A stretch of 64,000 nucleotides of DNA from Heterodera schachtii (lineage: Eukaryota > Nematoda > Chromadorea > Rhabditida > Heteroderidae): positions 3,417,626 to 3,481,625 of the forward strand of contig SIJG01000002.1 of assembly GCA_023374025.1 (NCBI GenBank), read 5' to 3'. The notes below the pieces were generated by a model. It searched no databases. It was not told where the DNA came from and was given only the letters and a program-made list of their open reading frames with translations. Positions 1 to 12,079 of this stretch are shown piece by piece (position 1 is the first letter of the stretch; each line of letters opens with the position of its first letter). The position numbers were made by a program, and so were the translations under genes.

Positions 1-321
1 ATTGTAAGAAAAACTAATGAGAGTTTCGAATTTTTCGGCCGTTTTAACCGTTAATTGAATGGACCAATCGCTTACAAATTAGTAACAATTGAATAGTCTT
101 TTCAAATAACAGAATGATTGGTTAGAAATGCTGGTCAAGTGTGAAAGGAACATAGCCCACACAAAACTTGGTTGGTTGTATTTGAAGCGAAATGAATGGA
201 ATTGGGAGCCGATTAACGATATGAAACAATCCAAGAAACCACGGGGAAAACAAACCCATGCATCTCCATGAGTCATTTTTCTAATTGTGAGAAATGTCAG
301 ATGGAAGGATTTGGTGCGTAC

Positions 322-588
322 CTTTTTCAATGCGTCAAATGCGCGTTCCGCCCTCTCCCGACAGTTCGGATTTTTGTCCGGATGGATCAGCAGGGACAAC
401 TTCTTGTACTTCTTGCGCGCATCCTCCACATTTGTGTCCGGCTCCAGCTGGAGCACCTCGAACGGGTTCAGGTTCAGGTAGGTGGCGCCCGGGCGCAAAA
501 TGCGCTCAATTTGCTGCTCCGAGGTGAGGTTTGAGTCGCGCTTCTCCGTGTACTTGAGGTCATTGTAAAACTGCTCAAAGGAGTCCAT
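322..588 (-). CDS. DNAJC8-type J-domain protein, first coding exon (gene runs off the left edge)
   Basis: The exon codes for 89 residues: an acidic N-terminal helix followed by a J domain with the HPD signature (LIHPDKN, near residue 70), which stimulates Hsp70 ATPase. The N-terminal extension before the J domain, with FEVLQLEP at the start of helix I, resembles DNAJC8/SPF31, a spliceosome-associated J protein. The ATG at 588 is chosen because the frame upstream has only a TTG. The exon ends in phase 0 at AAAAAG, followed by the donor GTACGC at 321-316. No further exon is convincing in 1-300, so the rest should lie outside the window. The family call is from memory and fairly secure; the exact orthologue is not. 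Confidence 0.8.
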
Positions 589-1217
589 CAGTCCAGCCAA
601 ACAACAAGCAATTTATTTTTTTCCAAAATTCACTGATTTTTCTGGCAAAATCTGAAACAATTTACAGAAAACTTTTAGAGCTGATCAAAAATTCTTTCAC
701 TAACTTGGTCAAATTATTCTTTATCATGATTACTTGGCATTATGTGATTTGGCATTTTTTCAAAAATCTATCAGAACGTCCCCGCCCCAACTCACCACTT
801 AGACCAGAAATTTTGAGCAATTATACCATTAATTTGGAAATTTATTTCCAATATATATATATATATATTTGGACACCCTAATGACAAATGAATATAGCCT
901 TGGGCATGACCTTTACCTGATTCCTTAATATTAAAAATATAATTTTCAATTATTTCTATGCTTCCTTCCCGACCCCAAGGGAAAGAAGTTGGGGATCAGG
1001 GAAATTCTTCGAAAATTGCCAGGAATTGCTATTTTTTTTTCATTACAGCATATGGTAATCTGACATTTGACTCGCATTACCCATAATTTCAAATGCAATC
1101 AACCGCTTGCAATTCTGACTACCCAATTCTGGTATTTCATTTATTCAGAGCAATAATGCGAGATGAGCAAAACAATACAATTATAACGCGGACAAACATT
1201 CAATACATTTAATGCTG
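589..1217. other. intergenic spacer with a short (AT)n run
   Basis: AT-rich spacer between two leftward genes. It holds a short (TA)n run near 851-868 and no open frame worth reporting. It must contain the cullin 3' UTR and the J-protein promoter, but no convincing element can be pointed to. Confidence 0.5.
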
Positions 1218-4200
1218 TCATGCCAAATATTCATACATATCGCGATCCTCCTCCGATCGCTTCAAATATTCTTTCTCAATCAGCGAGTCGATGCACTTCT
1301 TGATGATCGGCACCTTAAAAGAAGGGAAAAGCATTAATATGTAACCAAAACCTGACTCCCCCCCCCCACTCGTCCCTCACCTTTGGCTGGAAACGCGTTG
1401 TCAATTGGTTGAGCACCTCGGCAACCAGCAGCTGATGCTTCAACGATTTGCGCATTTTCATAATACGGACAATGGCAGCCTAAATACAGGAGAAGGAAGG
1501 AGTCATCAAATTTTATTTGTAAATTAATTCGTTTGGTTTCCTCACCTGGATGACCAACTTCCTGTCCTCGTCCACCGTCTTCTGCACGTCCTCACTCTCC
1601 TTCTTTGTCTCCCTGGCAGAGGACATGGCACGGACCAAGTCGACTTTCAGCTTGCGGCTAAAGTACGGGAACATTGAAAAAATAGTTTGGAATTAGTATG
1701 GCGTTTTATTCCGCTTGCAATTAAAAAAACTCAAGAATTTTTTAAACCGTAATTGTCCTGTTATTTTCGAATTCACCTGTGGAATCCCGGGTTAAAGGTG
1801 AATTTCTGCTCGTTGTCATTGAGTTTCGTCTCGGTCAAAGTTTCCCCATCGGCGTTGGTGAGCTTCAGGAGATTCGTCTTGACCAAGGATTGAACAACAG
1901 CGCACAGCTGATCGCCGGGAAAGTCGGTGCCAAGAGCGACGTGCAGTTCGCCAAGTGTGTACGTGTTGCGTTCGTTGTACTGCATGAGGACGGCAATTTG
2001 TTGCGTGTTGCACTGCAAAAAAAAAAACAATTTTTGAATAATTTATATGCTTTTTCGGTGAATTGAATTTGATTTTATCACGAAACCCCTATTTTTAATG
2101 TCGAAATTGCTTACCAAAAATGAGTATTTCGACGGGAAAGTGTTGCTCGTCGAGACCAATTCACCGCGGCACATTTGCAACGCCCAGGTCAGCTTACGCC
2201 CATTGAAACGGTTGGTGTAGTACTGAGTGTAGGCTAAAAAGTAATGGGTTTTTCCCTTATGGAGTTCTCTCCACCACCCGCCTTCCCCAAACGTACAGTC
2301 AATGCAGTCGAGGAGAGGACGCGGGATTTCGAATTTGACCGGCTGCTGCAGTGGCCACACGTTCGACATGACGACAATGACGGAGAAGTCAACGTTGGAT
2401 GTCCTCGGCTGCTAAAATGGGATAAAACTACCTCAATAAAATTGAAATTTCGTTAGCGACCTGCTTGAATTGCTCGGAATGGTCCCTGCTCAGTGCGACA
2501 TCAGTCAGCAATCGCTCCAACTTGGAGGTGTACTCGAACCCGCACATGTGCTTCAGCTTTGCGATCATGCACCGCTCCTGCTCCTCGCTGGCTGACGTGT
2601 CGTAGACGAGGCGCTTGCACAAAAACTTGTGGAAAAACGCTTGGAACATGTCCTTGTCGTCGATGTATTTGAAGACGGTCATCTGACAATGGGATATTAG
2701 TATTTTTAGAAAACAGAAATTGATGGAACATTTCAAACTTTAAAGTCCAAACAAACCCACCACTTGCTCCAGGTTCTCATCCATCTTCTCGTCCTCCATG
2801 TTGCGTGCACTTTTGCGCAAAAGCTGATCACAGTAGAGGACCAACAGCTGCGGTGATTTGGACGCATTCCGAGCCATCGCCGTAATTTCGTTGTTGTTGA
2901 TGAACTTGCGGAAGGCGCAGTCCATTGCTTGCACAAAGCCATGGTCAGTTTTGAAGGAGTCCACCACCAAGCGATTGTAGAGTTCGTGCCTTTAAAACGG
3001 TTCATTATTTCCTAAAAAAAACCCGCATAAACTTACATTTTGAGGATACAGCTGATGTACTGCTTCGGATCGTTGAACGCCTCACGCGCAATTTGCTGAA
3101 TGGCCGCCTTGCCCTCCCGTTCGATGTACTCCTCCAGGATCTCTTTGAGCTTGGCCAACCCGTTCGGCACACGCGAACAAAGTGTGTACTGAAAAAGAAT
3201 TTTTATGCAAAAATTGAGAAAAAGTGGTAACATTCTGCAAGTCTCACCATCCGTCCAAGATGGTCATTCTGTTGGCGAGTGAGCAATGACTGAAAAATAA
3301 ATGTACAATCATGTAAAATTGGCAAAAAAAAATTCGCTACCTCAAATTTGTCGTGGAAGAGCTCGAGGTGCTGCTTGATCAACGCCGTGTCACATGCCTC
3401 CATCAGCGAGTCCATTGTCGTGTTGTCCAGGTAAATTTGGCACCGGTCCCGCTCTTCGCCAAGCCTTTCTTCAACCTAGAAAGCAGAGAAAAACATATCA
3501 AATTTGGTTTCATAATGAGACGTCCCCGATTCGCCCACCTTTATCATATAGTCCGGCACATTGATACTGTTCGACTGCAGAAATTTGTTCGACTCCGTTG
3601 TGTAGAAGTTGCGAGTGTCCTGTTTGTGTGGGAAGTGAAAAAATAAAATTTTGAAACTTCAAAATGCACAAAACCCATCCAAGCGTACCTCAAGAAAGCG
3701 CTGCTCAAAGTAGTTGCGGTACACTTGGTATTTGACACTCGGACGATGCACCACCGAATTCTGCTGCTGTTGTTGGGCGCCCGCAGCTGTTGCTGGACCA
3801 CCGCCGTCCGCCGCCGGGTCGAGCTCGTTGATGCCAAGTTCGACTGGAAACAATGAATGCAAATTAGCGGGTGTTCGAACGAAAGAGTGGCGACAGAATC
3901 TGGTCGCCGAACGAAAGAACCATTCCCTGACTCCCCCGCCCCGCTTCGTGGTCTAAATTTGTAAAGCAAAAGCCTAACTGTATGAGGCGACCACGCCGCT
4001 GATCAGTCGCGTGGTGATGCGTTCCCCGTTGCGGTCCTTCTCCACCAGCGCCAGCGCAGCGGACGTGATGTTGTGGTGCAGTTCGTCAAAGATCACTGAT
4101 TTCCAGATGGAGACAGCCAACTGAAATTCGAGAATTTAAAAATGAAACCCATCCCCAATTCATGTACGACCGTCAAACCACTCACATTGTACACTTCCAA

Positions 4201-4993
4201 AATTCCGGGACGCACCGCCTCGTCGATGTTCCGTCTGATCCAATGTCGGTTCAAGTAGGAGAAAATGCCGTTCACCACGGTGGAGGAGAACTGGAATTTG
4301 GTCCACTGCTCGGTGTAGTAATCCAGCAGCTGGTCACCGGACAGACGCTGGCATTCCTGAACCAAAAACAAATTTGAATTCGGTATCATGGACAAATTCC
4401 TTTCCCCCCTCCCCAATTTGTGCAAAACAACAAAACCTGAAGCAACTTCCTTGTGTACTCTTCGACGAAGTGGCGCAGTCGAGTGTAGAGCTCCTCGCCG
4501 ACAAACTCTGCACCAGGCGTTCCCGCCGCCGTGCGATTGCCCCGACGCGTCCGATTGTTCGTTGTTTCATGCGTGAAGTCGTTCTGCTGGTTGGTGCAGT
4601 AATTGAAGACGAGACTAAAAACAAAAAGTCCGAGTGAGCCAAGCGAATGTATTCGATTATCAAAAAAGCATTTTCTCAGAAACATGTTTGTACATGAAAG
4701 AAATTAGGAATGCTTTTCTCTTCTAAAAGAATGGTCAACGCCAAATTTTTAAAACGGTGAATGCTTATGCCCAAATTTCACTACCCGGTTCATGAGGGTT
4801 CCATGTTTCGGTATCTGCAATCATTTTATCATGACCGTCATAAGCCTTACATAACAGTTAACCCTGTTAAAACTAACGTGTAATACTCCATGTAGCGCTG
4901 CGGTGCCATCCTCTCCTGCGTCTTGAAGATGGACTCAAGGCCGGGCGAAAGATCCTTCCAAATTGTCTCGAATCTGACCGGATGATTATTCAT
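1218..4993 (-). CDS. cul-1: cullin-1 (SCF ubiquitin ligase scaffold), 17 exons, complete
   Basis: Exons (+ coordinates): 4878-4993, 4437-4614, 4186-4356, 3979-4120, 3689-3843, 3539-3619, 3341-3475, 3248-3289, 3037-3188, 2761-2989, 2461-2682, 2297-2411, 2115-2233, 1777-2012, 1546-1657, 1381-1479, 1218-1313. They sum to 2400 nt (799 aa) with every phase matching, close to the usual cullin-1 length (about 780). The N-terminus has the cullin repeat that binds SKP1/F-box adaptors. The middle has the cullin-homology core (FNGRKLTW). The C-terminal winged helix contains IVRIMKMRK, whose lysine is the NEDD8 site, and ends at the conserved YLA-stop. Introns are mostly 48-135 nt; two donors are the unusual CAG^GTCGC type or GTTAG. 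It scaffolds SCF ligases by joining an F-box/SKP1 module to RBX1. A Gln-run/Ala-Gly insert occurs near 3765-3800. CUL1 rather than CUL2-4 is inferred from the overall match. Confidence 0.93.
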
Positions 4994-6421
4994 CCTTGAT
5001 TGGCAGCTGACAACAGTAAATTAGAAGACAAATATATGTGTGCTTATCGCTAAATAAAGGATTAGAAAAGCATTTTGTTGTCGTTTAATATCACTATTAC
5101 TTTTATAGTTCCAGTTTTGGAAAACAAAAAATTGCTAATGGGCTCATGTGCACTTTAGGCGGGCGTCCAATCGACTGTTAGAAGTCCAGTTTAGGAGATA
5201 TCTTTCTCTTACTCAGTCATACCTACATTTTTGGCATCAAACAAAAGCTTAAAGTCCTCGGAAATTTCATAAACATAAGAAAAGATTCCAAAGTTTTAGT
5301 TCAGTGAATGTTTTTGGGATTCAAGTCAAATACATATGTAATTTGGAATGATTAACTAAGTGCACCCTTTACATGGAAATTGTTTGCTTATTAAAGATAT
5401 TAGAAATAAACGGCACGGCATCTGTGAGAAGAATGTGCAGTTTTCAAAAAAGTAAAGAATGGCAAAAATGGATTTTGTTCGCGAATTATAAACAAATTTT
5501 TGCAGCGGATTACCTGCTTTTCAAAAAAGGAACGCAACTTCTTCTTCTTCTCTTTGTCATTCATTTTTCCTTTGTTTCTTTAACGGCGTTTTTTGTGTAC
5601 TATTTCTTTGAAAACATTCGTGTTGAAAACTTTTTTATTTTGAATTAAATCCAACATCGAAATCAGCAGACATTCTCACAACATCCAAAACGGTTTATCA
5701 TTCGAATCTCAAATATAATTGCATCATTGATATTTGTGAAAAAAAAGCCGTTATTGGTCACGGTCTATTGTGCCCTGAAAATTTACACTTACAATAAATC
5801 GAAGAAAAAAAATGATAATTTTATTTTAAATAAACGATTAAAACAGGGATGTGTCGGAATGCCAATTTCCGATCCGATATTTTTAGGCTCGGAATCCCGA
5901 TGTCGAATTTTTTAGCCGTCGGAATACCGATTTTTGAAATTTTTTGAAGGCGTCATTAGAATCACTGGAATAAATGTCTCTTTCTAATCAATTTATTAGC
6001 ATTAATTTAAAAGATAAAATTTTAAAATTTCATGGAAAAGAAATAAAAAGCAATGGACAGAATAACAATAGAAATTGATTGACGCCAAGCTGCAGATGAG
6101 CAAGAGGACGTCGAATTGTTGCTGGTGGTCAAATGGTTGGGAGGCGTCGTCGGTGTCATTGTTGCTAAATATTTTGTTTTACTTTTTTAAATTGTAATCC
6201 CACTTTATCCAGATAGAAAAACCATGGATTTTTAACATTTTATCATCCATTTATCTTTTCAAGTCCTTTTATCAGTCAGGGGTGCTCGAGAACGAAAATT
6301 CCCGAGACATAGACATAACCCCGAGAATCCAATTTGATTCAGCAGAAAGAAAGCTGCTGCTGGATCAACAGCAGAAGAGGGACCAACCGGCCCAAAAAAC
6401 AACAAAATGGCCCATGTTCTG
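4994..6421. other. intergenic, AT-rich, with a CGGAATnCCGA-rich repeat
   Basis: No gene is recognised. At 5848-5940 a repetitive stretch reiterates TCGGAATnCCGAT-like words after CAGGGATG, which looks like a degenerate copy of the CAGGGATG-ended short element seen complete at 22137-22196. The remainder is simple AT-rich sequence that should hold the cullin promoter. Confidence 0.45.
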
Positions 6422-6703
6422 TTACTGTACTCTACCGTCAGTGAGTGTTACGGTGCCCGGCGTGCCGTCGTCGTTACTGTGCGCAATCGGTGGTGGCTTG
6501 GGAAGCGACTCTTCCCTCTCCACTGTCACCACCGGCGCGTCATAGGAAGCGGCGGCGGCATTTTCATCCTCCTCTTCCGCTGCTTCGGCTTCAGCCGGCG
6601 GTGTTTGCTTTTGATGTTGTTGTGCCGTCGTTGAGCGTGGACAAAACGCCAAAAATAAGAAAAGTGCCAAAATGGCGGTGACAGATTTTTTGTGCTTCGA
6701 CAT
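6422..6703 (-). CDS. small secreted protein ORF, unknown function
   Basis: A 93-codon frame with a clear signal peptide: a basic start (MSKHKKS), a hydrophobic core (AILALFLFLAFC) and a likely cleavage after TTAQ near residue 28. The mature part is short and low-complexity: glutamine-, alanine- and glutamate-rich, then SLPKPPPIAHSNDD. The ATG at 6703 is chosen because it directly precedes the signal peptide; in-frame codons upstream lack signal character. A GACG^GTAGAG donor near the end could extend it by splicing, so the C-terminus is uncertain. No family is recognised. Secreted low-complexity peptides occur among both cuticle/gland and effector genes of cyst nematodes; nothing here decides between them. 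Confidence 0.45.
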   Translation of the reverse strand: MSKHKKSVTAILALFLFLAFCPRSTTAQQHQKQTPPAEAEAAEEEDENAAAASYDAPVVTVEREESLPKPPPIAHSNDDGTPGTVTLTDGRVQ

Positions 6704-8830
6704 ATGAATATTAGCAGCTGAACGTAAGCAATCACTGATCAAAAAATATAGAGCAAAAGTTTTTAAAAGTTCATTAGTCCAATTCAGCAGCGGCACATTT
6801 TAGGTGCCTGATCACATAATGTGTCCAAATCTGATTGAATTTCGCAACGGGTTTTGAACTAGATAGAGCTGTAAAAAAATCCGAGAGCCACAAAAGGAAG
6901 CCGGATTTGATGGAACGAGAATCTCGAATCTATACCCGTGAAAATTTGGTTTGAGAAGCGGATTCTTCGTCGAACCCTCATAATATGGTAGCAAACAGAG
7001 ATGAATGGAATTCCGAGTTTCAACTCCCCTTGAGGCTCGGAAACCAGACTTCCAATTTTTCTTTGAGACGCGCATTCCGACGAAGGCTTCATTGGTGATT
7101 AGCCGAGATTAAATGCCATGCTATATTATATAGAATAAGAAGGTTTGGAAAGAAAGTTGTCGACACAGAAAAGAGGAAAAGCAGCAGCAGGAAAGCCGAT
7201 TTTGAAAGTGCTTTTAACGGAAAGTGCCGCCCACAACACAAAAAAAAAGTGATTTCCGTCTGCTGCTGCACCCAATTTGATCCGCAATTTGAGCACGGAT
7301 CAGTGACTGAACGAACTGACAGCGACCGACGGAGCGGAGAATGGAAGGAAAAGAAAGGGGAAAATAAGGCGAAGGAACGAACGAACGAATGGTTGATGAA
7401 GTTGGTTGGTTGTGCTGCTGATCTGCTGCTGGTTGCACTTTTTATTGTTTTTGTTTTGTTTGTGGCGATGCGATTTGTCTGTTTCCGCATTTTGTTTCGC
7501 GTCACATCGCCGGCGCAACCCATCGATCGGTTTTGGGCGGTTGCCGCGACGTGCTGCTGCTGCTACAGATTTGGGCGGTGTTGGGAAAAAGAATGTACGG
7601 GGCGGGCGGGGGATAATTGGTGGGACCGGCGCCGGAGGGGGGCGGGGCGGTGGTCGGATTATAAGAGCACGTATCCACTCTCTCTCTCTGATTTTGCCAT
7701 TTTTGATAATGATGCTCGAGAGTCGCGGCTTCGAGTCTTGTTGCCAGAAAAGTCAGCGGCTTTTTTTGCGAGTATTGGTCTCGCTCGTACCGAGTCTTCG
7801 GTCCAAAAGTCTCAGTCTAGAGTTTCGAAAATTTTTCAGTGAAGTTTTTCGATGACAACAATTCGGCACCGCAAGAGGCCGAATTGCCGGAGATGTTTAT
7901 TTTTTAAAAATTTTTGGCTGTACCTTTTTTTTCTCATTTAACAAGCTAATAGGGCTAAGGCTTTCCAAAACCTTTCAAATGGCACGAATTTTTTAAAATA
8001 TTTTACAATAAAAATTTAATCTTTCGTCTCCAAAAATATTTTTCATCCAAAATTTTTTGATGAATTAAAAAGGGATAAAGGGAGGGATATGATGATGATG
8101 AAGTGGAGGAATCTCTTCTGCTGCGGCACTCATTCCCCTCCTCCAAATCATTCGCCCACTTCAGCGGCAAATTCCCATCGACGAATAAATAAAGAGGAGA
8201 GAGAGGTCGGCTTTTTGTTCAATGGATTGGAAAGGCGGAAAAAAGATGGGGCAAAAGAATGCTTTTCAAAATCAAAGGCAGCAGCAGAGAGTCAGCAAGC
8301 TCAACGTTAGTTTTCAAAGTCACACTTTTTTTGGGGGGAGTCTTAGAAAATTCGAGGTTTTTAACTTTTTATGCCGGAATCAATCAATTTAAATGGCACT
8401 TACATAGTAAATGTTTAGGTTTTTAACAGTTCTATGCGTTTTGTGCCAAATTTAAAAATGGGTTAATCTAATTAATATTTTCTCAATTTATGGGAGTATT
8501 TCAAAAAGAATAAAATTTCTTCGAAGCTAATAAAGAAAAATGCATTATACCTATGCTAATAAAAATTATTTACAATTAATTTAATGAGTTAAAAAGAAAA
8601 GTGCCAAATTAAACAAAAAAAAAGTTGGCCGCTACGACGACCGTTGCAGGCATTTGTAATGCCAAAAAACAACAAATATTGAATGCCCTTTATTCGTGTG
8701 GGAAATGCGCTGCTGGTGAAAACAAATTCCGACAACAACAATTTCCACCCAATAATGATCATCTTCAGCTTCGCTTTCGCATCGTCGGTCCTTTGTCTTT
8801 CGCTTCTCTTCTCTCTGCGCTTGTCGCTGC
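6704..8830. other. non-coding stretch upstream of the secreted ORF and downstream of the collagen gene
   Basis: Long apparent open frames here (for example 7249-7842 on +) change composition abruptly, resemble no protein and are probably chance. There is a CTG-rich run at 7550-7570 and a GC-rich block at 7600-7660 followed by TATAAGAG, which could be a promoter for an unseen + strand transcript. Nothing firmer can be supported. Confidence 0.35.
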
Positions 8831-9903
8831 TTATGCTTTCTTTGCTGCCGCCATCTTCTTTTTGACCGCCAGCACGGAAGAGCGGGGCGGGCACGGACAG
8901 TAGCCGCTGTCTTTGCCGGGCTGTCCCGGTGCTCCGGGCTGTCCAGGCTGGCCACCGTTTCCAGGCTGGCCGGGCTGACCAGGCGCGCCAGCGGGTCCGG
9001 GCGGTCCTTGGCCTCCGGGCTGTCCTGGCTGGCCTTGGCCTCCGGGGTTTCCATTCTGGCCAGGCGCTCCGGGCGGTCCCTTCGGGCCAGGAATAGGGCG
9101 CCTGAACGAAATGGAATCGGGAGTTTAAATTTACAATCAATGGTTAAAGTACTTACGAGACAACTCCGTTCGCTCCAGGCTGTCCGGGTTGTCCAGAGGC
9201 TCCGGGGCGTCCGGGCTGCCCAGGCTGTCCTTGGGGTCCGGGCGCGCCAGGCGCTCCAGGTCCTCCACCTTGAGCGGGCGTACCCGGCTGTCCAGGGGCT
9301 CCTTGCTGTCCGGGCGGTCCCTGTCCTCCGGGGCGGCCGGGCGGGCCAGCAGGGCAGCGTGGGCAGGGAATGTTCTGGGGAGGGCAAGGAGCAGCTGCAA
9401 TGTGGAAAGGCATGATTAGCAGGGGGATCAGTCAACAAAATGCCAACCGGGTTGGCCAGGCTGTCCAGCCTGTCCGGGCTGTCCTGCGCCTCCAGGCTGT
9501 CCGGGCTGTCCAGGCGGTCCGGCCGGGCCGGGCGGGCCAGGGGGACAGCTTGGTTGTTGGAGGCCAGCGCACTGGCAGTGTCCGGGCAGTTGACGCTTGG
9601 CACGGAAGATGGAGTTGAAGGGGTTCGCACGGGGCTTCGACGGCGGCGTCACGACAACTTGCACGTCCATCAAGTCAGTCCAGGCCTGAGTCGGTGTTGA
9701 CACGGAAGGCCTGGAAAATTGGCAAATTTTGGGGTGTGTTTATTGTTTGAGTGCGGCAGGCTGAGTACCTCAACTCCGTTGCGAACTTTGCTGTTCATTT
9801 GGCTCATCTCCGAGTACAGAGATGGCAGAGTGACAACTGTGGCCATGATAGCCAACAGAGAGCACACCGAGGCAATCCCGAGAACAATGTGAGTCTCTTG
9901 CAT
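8831..9903 (-). CDS. cuticle collagen (nematode col family) with an apparent 1-nt frameshift
   Basis: Exons 9769-9903, 9448-9710, 9157-9394, 8831-9101. The N-terminus has the cuticle-collagen NC1 layout: a membrane-anchor segment ([18 protein letters not shown]), the conserved block [17 protein letters not shown], and a furin-type site (FRAKRQ) where the N-propeptide is removed. Gly-X-Y blocks follow, interrupted by short Cys-containing gaps (CQC, CP.. C, CPCPP), and a basic tail ends at 8831. Exons sum to 907 nt, one more than a multiple of three. The block FRVNTDS is in frame with exon 1 and AWTDLMD is one frame over, so one extra base lies at about 9683-9692 (GGCC). An acceptor at ACTCAG^GCC would skip the conserved block and restore the frame. 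Collagens of this family assemble as trimers in the cuticle. Confidence 0.88.
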
Positions 9904-10207
9904 TTTTGTGCTAAAAATTACGAATTTGAAATTTCCAAAATATAAAATAATTATTTTTTGAGGGGCGAGGATGTATTTCACTGGAATTAATGAATTTAAA
10001 ATGCCCAACAAATTTATACTAATTAATGCTGCTGGTGGAGTTACCAGAATGGCTGCCCCCTTTTATACGTGAATATTTTTGTCACTTTTTTCGTCTATCA
10101 CCTCATTTTCCTTCTTGAGTCGTGATGGCTGCCCATTTTGCCCTCGGGCATTTTCGTACACTGCTTGTGTGCTTTTGCGCTGTTTGTCCCCCTTGGGGGG
10201 ACGTCTC

Positions 10208-10282
10208 AGCCCCCCCCCCCTTTTTTTTTACCCCCCCCCCTTTTTTTGCTCGCTTTTTTTTGGCTTTTTGCCCCCCCCCCCT
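10208..10282. repeat. poly-C/poly-T tract
   Basis: Three runs of 9-10 C residues separated by T runs occur upstream of the collagen gene. On the - strand this reads as successive G runs, which could form a G-quadruplex; its position about 0.3 kb upstream of the collagen ATG makes a promoter role possible but unproven. Confidence 0.6.
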
Positions 10283-10414
10283 TTCGCTTCTCCTTTGCCT
10301 CTTTCCCTTTTTTTTCAGTTTCGTCAGTCATTTCAATTTTCCTTTTTTTTCTTGTTTGATTTTGCCTATTTTTTTATTTTTATTAATTAATTTCTTTGCG
10401 CCAAACCATCGGAA

Positions 10415-10735
10415 CATTTGTCCCCCTCTGTTTTTGGGGCGTCGGCAGCGGAGAAAGAAAGAGAGTGAGCGCCCAGTGGAACTTTGTCGTTTTTTTTTTT
10501 TTTGGTTTTTTTCCTGAAGCGCCCCTTTCGCAAATCGAAACAAATAAATGTACACAAGTGAAAAACTTTTTTTTTCAAAAATTTGATCAGAAAAATTTAT
10601 TTATTTTTTTAGTAAAAATTTTTGGTTTAAAATTTGTTTCCTTATTCGAAAAAAAACTAAAATTTTTCATAAGTTCACTAACAATTTAAAGAAAATTTTT
10701 GTGTGTTTTATTAATTACATCAAAATTAATTTAAA
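10415..10735. repeat. dispersed repeat, copy 1 (second copy at 15061-15302)
   Basis: The sequence from TCTGTTTTTGGGGCGTCGGC through the following AT-rich 250 bp is repeated in the same orientation at 15061-15302 with small indels. Shared landmarks are GGCGTCGGCAGCGGAGAAAG and TTTTTGGTTTAA..CTTATTCGAAAAAA. No coding potential is recognised, so it is probably part of a non-autonomous mobile element. Confidence 0.7.
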
Positions 10736-11364
10736 AAACTTTTATTATTTAAAATGGCTTAAAACAGAAAACTTTCAGAAAATTTTTTTTTTAAATCTCG
10801 AATAAAATAATTAAAAAATATTAATTAAATAAAATAAATAACAAATTATTTTAAATTTTCAAATTCAATTACAAATGGACTAATTTAAAAATAAACTCAA
10901 ATTTTAGAATTTTTATATGCAAATGTATCCGCTTCAACTCAAGCTAAATTGCTTGGGCTTAGGCCTATGTTTAGGCTTTGTTTCGTAAAATTTATGGGGC
11001 CAATGAAACTTTAAAATATTTATAATTCTAAGTAATCTCGGTTAATAATTTATTAAAAATATTAGGTAAATTTTAATTATTTTATTCGAGACCTAAAAAC
11101 ACACGAAAATTGCAAAAAAGTTCAAAAATTTTGAAATTCTTTACAAAAAATTTTTTGAATGATACCAAGCTTGTTGGATTTGGATAATAAATAAAAAAGC
11201 TATAGTGGAAAAACGTGCTGGCGCCCAACCATGCGCGCAAACTGAGCGATTCCGACAAAAACATATAAATTGAAAAAAAAATTGAAAATATTAATTAAAT
11301 TTTCAAGAAATATTCAAGTATAAATTTTTTAATTGTTTTTCGATTTTACAAAAATACAGTTGCT
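10736..11364. other. AT-rich spacer
   Basis: Very AT-rich sequence between the dispersed repeat and the F-box fragment. A segment at 11100-11240 (GATACCAAGCTTGTTGGATTTGGAT) matches 13750-13830 and belongs to the palindromic repeat family described elsewhere. No gene is visible. Confidence 0.4.
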
Positions 11365-11480
11365 TCTGCTAACCAAATGCAATTAGTTAAACCAAGAAAA
11401 ATAATGTTGACATTGTTCAAATTGTCCAAATTTTCGGCTCTTCCCACTGAACCATTTGTCCAATTGGGCATCGCTGGTCG
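11365..11480 (-). pseudogene. C-terminal fragment of F-box-like family B gene
   Basis: The stretch is nearly identical to the last exon of the intact gene at 16332-17775 (CPIGQMVQWE reads out), but two extra bases after GTGGGAAGA shift the frame and produce stops. No other exon of the gene is present, so this is a dead fragment of a duplicated copy. Confidence 0.75.
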
Positions 11481-11893
11481 GAGCAAAAAGGAGCGGAATT
11501 TTTTGGAAATTTAAAAAAAAAAAATACCCTCCCCAAAAAATAGTAAAATTTGTGTTTTCGTAAGTCTCGGCTTTTTCATTAATATTTTGAATGCCCACAG
11601 CTTTTGAGCTTTTTAGTCCATATTTTATGTCCATGTTAGACGTTTTTTGTCCATATAATTTACAACATATCATTTATTAACGATCAATTGAAGGAAAAAC
11701 GCCAATTTTATTTGCAATGATAACAGAAAAAAATTCACCTCTGAAATCAAAAAAAAAATATTATGCTCATTATCGATCAAACGTTTCTAACTAATTAGTC
11801 ATCGTATCATCATTTTTATCCTCTTTCTCAATTCGGCTCGGGACCACAAGCCTAAAGAAATCAAAAAAATTATTAAAGAAAATGTTCAAACTA

Positions 11894-12079
11894 TTACTGA
11901 CCCCTCTCCAATGTCATTAGGAAATGCGCCGAAACGGTTTGGTCGCGGAGCATTGGCCAAATGTTGGGCAAAAAGTACGCCAAAGAAAGTGTGTCCACAC
12001 CAAGACGTAATGTAATTGCAAAAGGCCCACGAAAATGGCTGGGAAATTCGACGACATTTTGGTCGATGTATCTAATCAA
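11894..12079 (-). pseudogene. internal fragment of F-box-like family A gene
   Basis: It codes for a YIDQNVVEF...NIWPML stretch, the middle exon motif of the same family as the gene split by the Maverick (compare YYDDKVIAF...EKIWPII at 59407). The frame then runs into unrelated s equence and stops. Flanking exons are missing on both sides. Confidence 0.6.

Noticed and set aside
6812..7092. Two open frames on - with FEI/VPSNPASF motifs
   Set aside because: They overlap in different frames over an AT-rich repeat-like stretch; no start context, signal peptide or known domain.
7249..7842. 197-codon open frame on + with a hydrophobic stretch
   Set aside because: Composition changes abruptly along the frame, there are no recognisable motifs or splice context, and two other frames in the same interval are equally open.
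9008..9700. Several open frames on + rich in Arg/Ser/Leu
   Set aside because: They are the antisense of collagen Gly-X-Y repeats, which have few stops on the opposite strand.
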